Below the pieces are notes generated by a model. That model was not told the origin of the DNA and did not search any database. It saw only the letters and a list, made by a program, of their open reading frames with translations. From NCBI GenBank assembly GCA_934296355.1, contig CAKRAY010000023.1, positions 1 through 15,644 on the forward strand: 15,644 nucleotides of DNA. The letters are read 5' to 3'. The position numbers and the translations under genes are program-made. Below are positions 14,170 through 15,644 of this stretch, one piece after another. Within the stretch, counting starts at the first letter, position 1. Each line of letters starts with the position of its first letter. The stretch comes from an uncultured Clostridia bacterium. GTDB lineage: Bacteria > Bacillota > Clostridia > Christensenellales > DTU072.

Positions 14170-15282
14170 TTACTTTTCCCACGGGAAAACGTATTGGGTA
14201 AGTCCGAGGTCGTCGCGGACTTTGCTCATTTCTTTTTGTACCGCTTCGTTAATCGGTACGCCGGTGTCTTTTCTGGATTGCCATACGAGGTATTCTTTTT
14301 CTCCGGCGGAGTAGATGCGGTCGCAACCGGGAGCCTTTCTGGACGCTCTTACCGAACGAATGATATCGCCTGCCTTCTTTCTGCAAAGTTCTTCGCCGAG
14401 GAAGTGGTTGGTATCGATTGCAATAAAGAAGTGACCGAGGTGGTAAGGAATCTTGTTGCCGTTTTCGTCTTTACCGTTAAGGTCTTTACCGTAAATACCG
14501 TCTTGGAGTACTGCGGAGAGGAGTTCTACTACCATAGCGTAGCCGTAACCCTTGTATCCGCCGAGGCTTTCGCCGATACCGCCGAGGGTGGTAAGAGCCG
14601 CTTTGCCGCTACGAATCATTTTAAGCGCTTCGCCCGCGTCGCCTTCAACGGGTTTGCCGTTGAGATCGACCATCGTTCCGGGGTGAACGTTTTCTCCGAT
14701 TCTCGCATAGTATTCGATTTTACCGTTTTGCGTAATGGAAGTAGCGCAGTCGATAAGGAAGTCAAAGGGTTCGTCGGTAGGAATACCGATAGTAAGAGGG
14801 TTAGTACCGAACATACCTTCTACGCCGAACGTAGGAGCAACCGACGGACGAGCGTTCGTTCCGGTAATACCGATACAGCCTTGTTTGCAAGCCATGGTGG
14901 GATAGTAACCCGCGATACCGTAGTGGCAAGAGTTACGAACGACTACCATACCCATACCGTATTCTTTCGCCTTTTTGATAGCGAGGGACATAGCTTTGTA
15001 GCCGATTACTTGACCCATACCGTCGTGACCGTCTACGACAGCCGTGGTGGGCGTTTCTTTAACAATTTCGAAGTTGGTAACGGGGTTTTGAATACCGTCG
15101 TTAATTCTGTCTATATAAATAGGCTTAAAACGATTGCAACCGTGGCTTTCGATACCGCGTCTGTCGCTTTCGAGTAAAACGTCGGCGCAAATCGCAGCGT
15201 CTTCTCTGGGAACGCCTACGCCTACGAACGCGTCGATGACGAAGTCGTTAGCGGTTTTCCAATCTAAATTCATCTTGGGCAT
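14170..15282 (-). CDS. Malate/L-lactate dehydrogenase family (Ldh2/YlbC type) oxidoreductase
   Basis: A 370-residue NAD(P)-dependent 2-hydroxyacid dehydrogenase of the malate/lactate/ureidoglycolate/sulfolactate family, unrelated in fold to classical lactate and malate dehydrogenases. Family marks are RRGIESHGCNRF (catalytic His47), VVRNSCHYGIAGYY (113-127, His120), GTNPLTIGIPTDEPFDFLIDCATS (159-182), GGYKGYGYAMVVELLS (241-256) and GHFFIAIDTNHF (283-294). Length is normal for the family. The substrate cannot be fixed from sequence, but the next gene is a malic enzyme, so malate to oxaloacetate is the favoured guess; lactate or sulfolactate remain possible. The start at 15282 is supported by AAGGAG (15298-15293); ATG 15273 is an alternative. 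It is the first gene of the operon, behind a strong promoter at 15343-15371. Confidence 0.9.
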   Translation of the reverse strand: MPKMNLDWKTANDFVIDAFVGVGVPREDAAICADVLLESDRRGIESHGCNRFKPIYIDRINDGIQNPVTNFEIVKETPTTAVVDGHDGMGQVIGYKAMSLAIKKAKEYGMGMVVVRNSCHYGIAGYYPTMACKQGCIGITGTNARPSVAPTFGVEGMFGTNPLTIGIPTDEPFDFLIDCATSITQNGKIEYYARIGENVHPGTMVDLNGKPVEGDAGEALKMIRSGKAALTTLGGIGESLGGYKGYGYAMVVELLSAVLQDGIYGKDLNGKDENGNKIPYHLGHFFIAIDTNHFLGEELCRKKAGDIIRSVRASRKAPGCDRIYSAGEKEYLVWQSRKDTGVPINEAVQKEMSKVRDDLGLTQYVFPWEK

Positions 15283-15318
15283 AATACAATATCTCCTTAA
15301 AAAAATTTTTTTCTATAT

Positions 15319-15335
15319 GGCGAAACTCTTTCGCC
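15319..15335 (-). other. Small hairpin in the 5' untranslated leader
   Basis: GGCGAAA (15319-15325) pairs perfectly with TTTCGCC (15329-15335) over a 3-base loop, just downstream of the predicted transcription start of the minus-strand operon. It may stabilise the mRNA 5' end. Confidence 0.5.
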
Positions 15336-15342
15336 GTCTAAT

Positions 15343-15371
15343 ATAATACCAAATAATATATTATTTGTCAA
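15343..15371 (-). promoter_or_regulatory. Sigma-A promoter of the malate-enzyme operon
   Basis: On the minus strand TTGACA (15371-15366) and TATTAT (15348-15343) are separated by 17 bases, giving a start of transcription near 15336 and a leader of about 55 bases to ATG 15282. Confidence 0.87.
15350..15367. promoter_or_regulatory. 18-bp perfect palindrome in promoter spacer, possible operator
   Basis: CAAATAATATATTATTTG is a perfect dyad that overlaps the -35 box by two bases and fills nearly the whole spacer. The location is right for a repressor site. It does not match Rex, Fur or the XRE operator sites at 11066-11114. AT-rich sequence makes chance palindromes likelier, so the call is moderate. 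Confidence 0.5.
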
Positions 15372-15411
15372 TACAACTTGGCAAATGAAGCGGCAACGGA
15401 AGCGTGTGACG

Positions 15412-15477
15412 GCAACGTGTGACGTTGCATCCAATCTTCGCGAACCGACAGTATTCTTTAATAAGCATATAGCCGCG
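15412..15477. repeat. Hairpin repeat unit A (66 bp)
   Basis: A 6-bp stem GCAACG/CGTTGC (15412-15417 with 15423-15428) with loop TGTGA is followed by 49 bases ending in CTTTAATAAGCATATAGCCGCG. It abuts unit B directly; the two align without gaps with 51 of 66 bases identical. A 15-base fragment identical to the start of unit B and its flank (CGGAAGCGTGTGACG) lies just upstream at 15397-15411, as if left by an earlier duplication. Confidence 0.85.
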
Positions 15478-15543
15478 GAAGCGTGTGACGCTTCACCCAA
15501 GTTACGCGAATACTCCGTATACTTTAATAAGCGTATAGCCGCG
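15478..15543. repeat. Hairpin repeat unit B (66 bp)
   Basis: A 6-bp stem GAAGCG/CGCTTC (15478-15483 with 15489-15494) with the same TGTGA loop is followed by the same 3' segment (ACTTTAATAAGCGTATAGCCGCG). Compared with unit A, stem positions 2 and 4 and their partners 16 and 14 have both changed, so pairing is kept (C-G to A-T, A-T to G-C). Confidence 0.85.
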
Positions 15544-15610
15544 AATAAAATTTTATTTAGCGAAGAGAAAAGGTTAACGGTATAATACGAAAATACGAAA
15601 ACGACGCTTT

Positions 15611-15644
15611 TGCAACGTACGCACGTTGCATCGCAGTTTCGCGA
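15611..15644. repeat. Hairpin repeat unit C, cut by window edge
   Basis: An 8-bp stem TGCAACGT/ACGTTGCA (15611-15618 with 15623-15630) with loop ACGC is followed by ATCGCAGTTTCGCGA, which matches the segment after the unit A stem at 11 of 15 positions, in register. It starts 68 bases after unit B; that spacer (15544-15611) is AT-rich, starts with a 14-bp palindrome AATAAAATTTTATT, and shows no gene. Confidence 0.65.

Noticed and set aside
14194..15177. 327-codon plus-strand open frame
   Set aside because: It is wholly antisense to the dehydrogenase gene, whose family motifs are unmistakable.
15350..15367. Rex (redox sensor) operator controlling the malate operon
   Set aside because: The palindrome lacks the TTGTGA and TCACAA half-sites of Rex; only the position fits.
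15385..15585. Open frame of 66 codons across the right-end repeats, giving a 22-residue tandem protein repeat
   Set aside because: Because the unit is 66 bp the frame stays open, but differences between units fall 6, 5 and 4 at codon positions 1, 2 and 3, with no excess at third positions. The stem changes are explained by base pairing. No ribosome site is present.
15412..15644. CRISPR array
   Set aside because: Units are only 77 percent identical, directly adjacent with no unique spacers of constant length, and no cas genes are near.

Overview
The window looks like a piece of a chromosome from an uncultured, low-to-medium GC, Gram-positive Clostridia-type bacterium. This is inferred from AGGAGG-type Shine-Dalgarno sites, TTGACA-17-TATAAT promoters, Rho-independent terminators, a clostridial-style opp operon, a heterodimeric LmrCD/BmrCD-like exporter and a short-form malic enzyme. 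No rRNA, tRNA, transposase or CRISPR array is visible.

Left part (1-6775, plus strand): a 339-base leader with three stem-loops precedes a tightly packed oligopeptide ABC importer operon, oppB-oppC-oppD-oppF, followed by a small three-TM protein that overlaps oppF. No substrate-binding protein (OppA) is present; it probably lies upstream of the window or elsewhere. Three of the four transporter subunits are much longer than their families. OppC has about 220 extra residues outside the membrane, OppD has about 370 extra helical residues inside its nucleotide-binding domain, and OppF has about 115 extra charged residues at a different place in its own domain. OppD has also lost all four C-terminal cysteines.

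Middle (6776-10599, plus strand): two overlapping genes encode the halves of a heterodimeric type I ABC exporter with one degenerate and one canonical ATP site, closed by a strong terminator. Next comes a small regulated module (10816-11740). An XRE-family repressor on the minus strand diverges from a gene for a membrane-anchored, beta-helix-like small protein. That gene has a perfect consensus promoter with two copies of a palindromic operator.

Right part (11794-15371, minus strand): a convergent terminator ends an operon read right to left. It encodes a malate/L-lactate dehydrogenase-family enzyme, an NAD(P)-dependent malic enzyme, and a protein joining an RNA-polymerase alpha-CTD-like domain to WG repeats. 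Its promoter (TTGACA-17-TATTAT) carries an 18-bp perfect palindrome in the spacer. The two enzymes both plausibly act on malate, connecting it to oxaloacetate and pyruvate.

The extreme right end (15390-15644) is non-coding and holds a tandem array of 66-bp hairpin units whose stems differ by compensatory base changes. A third hairpin unit is cut off by the window edge. A related-looking hairpin lies at the left end, so the same repeat family may flank the whole segment. The repeat family and the expanded Opp transporter are the two most unusual things here.
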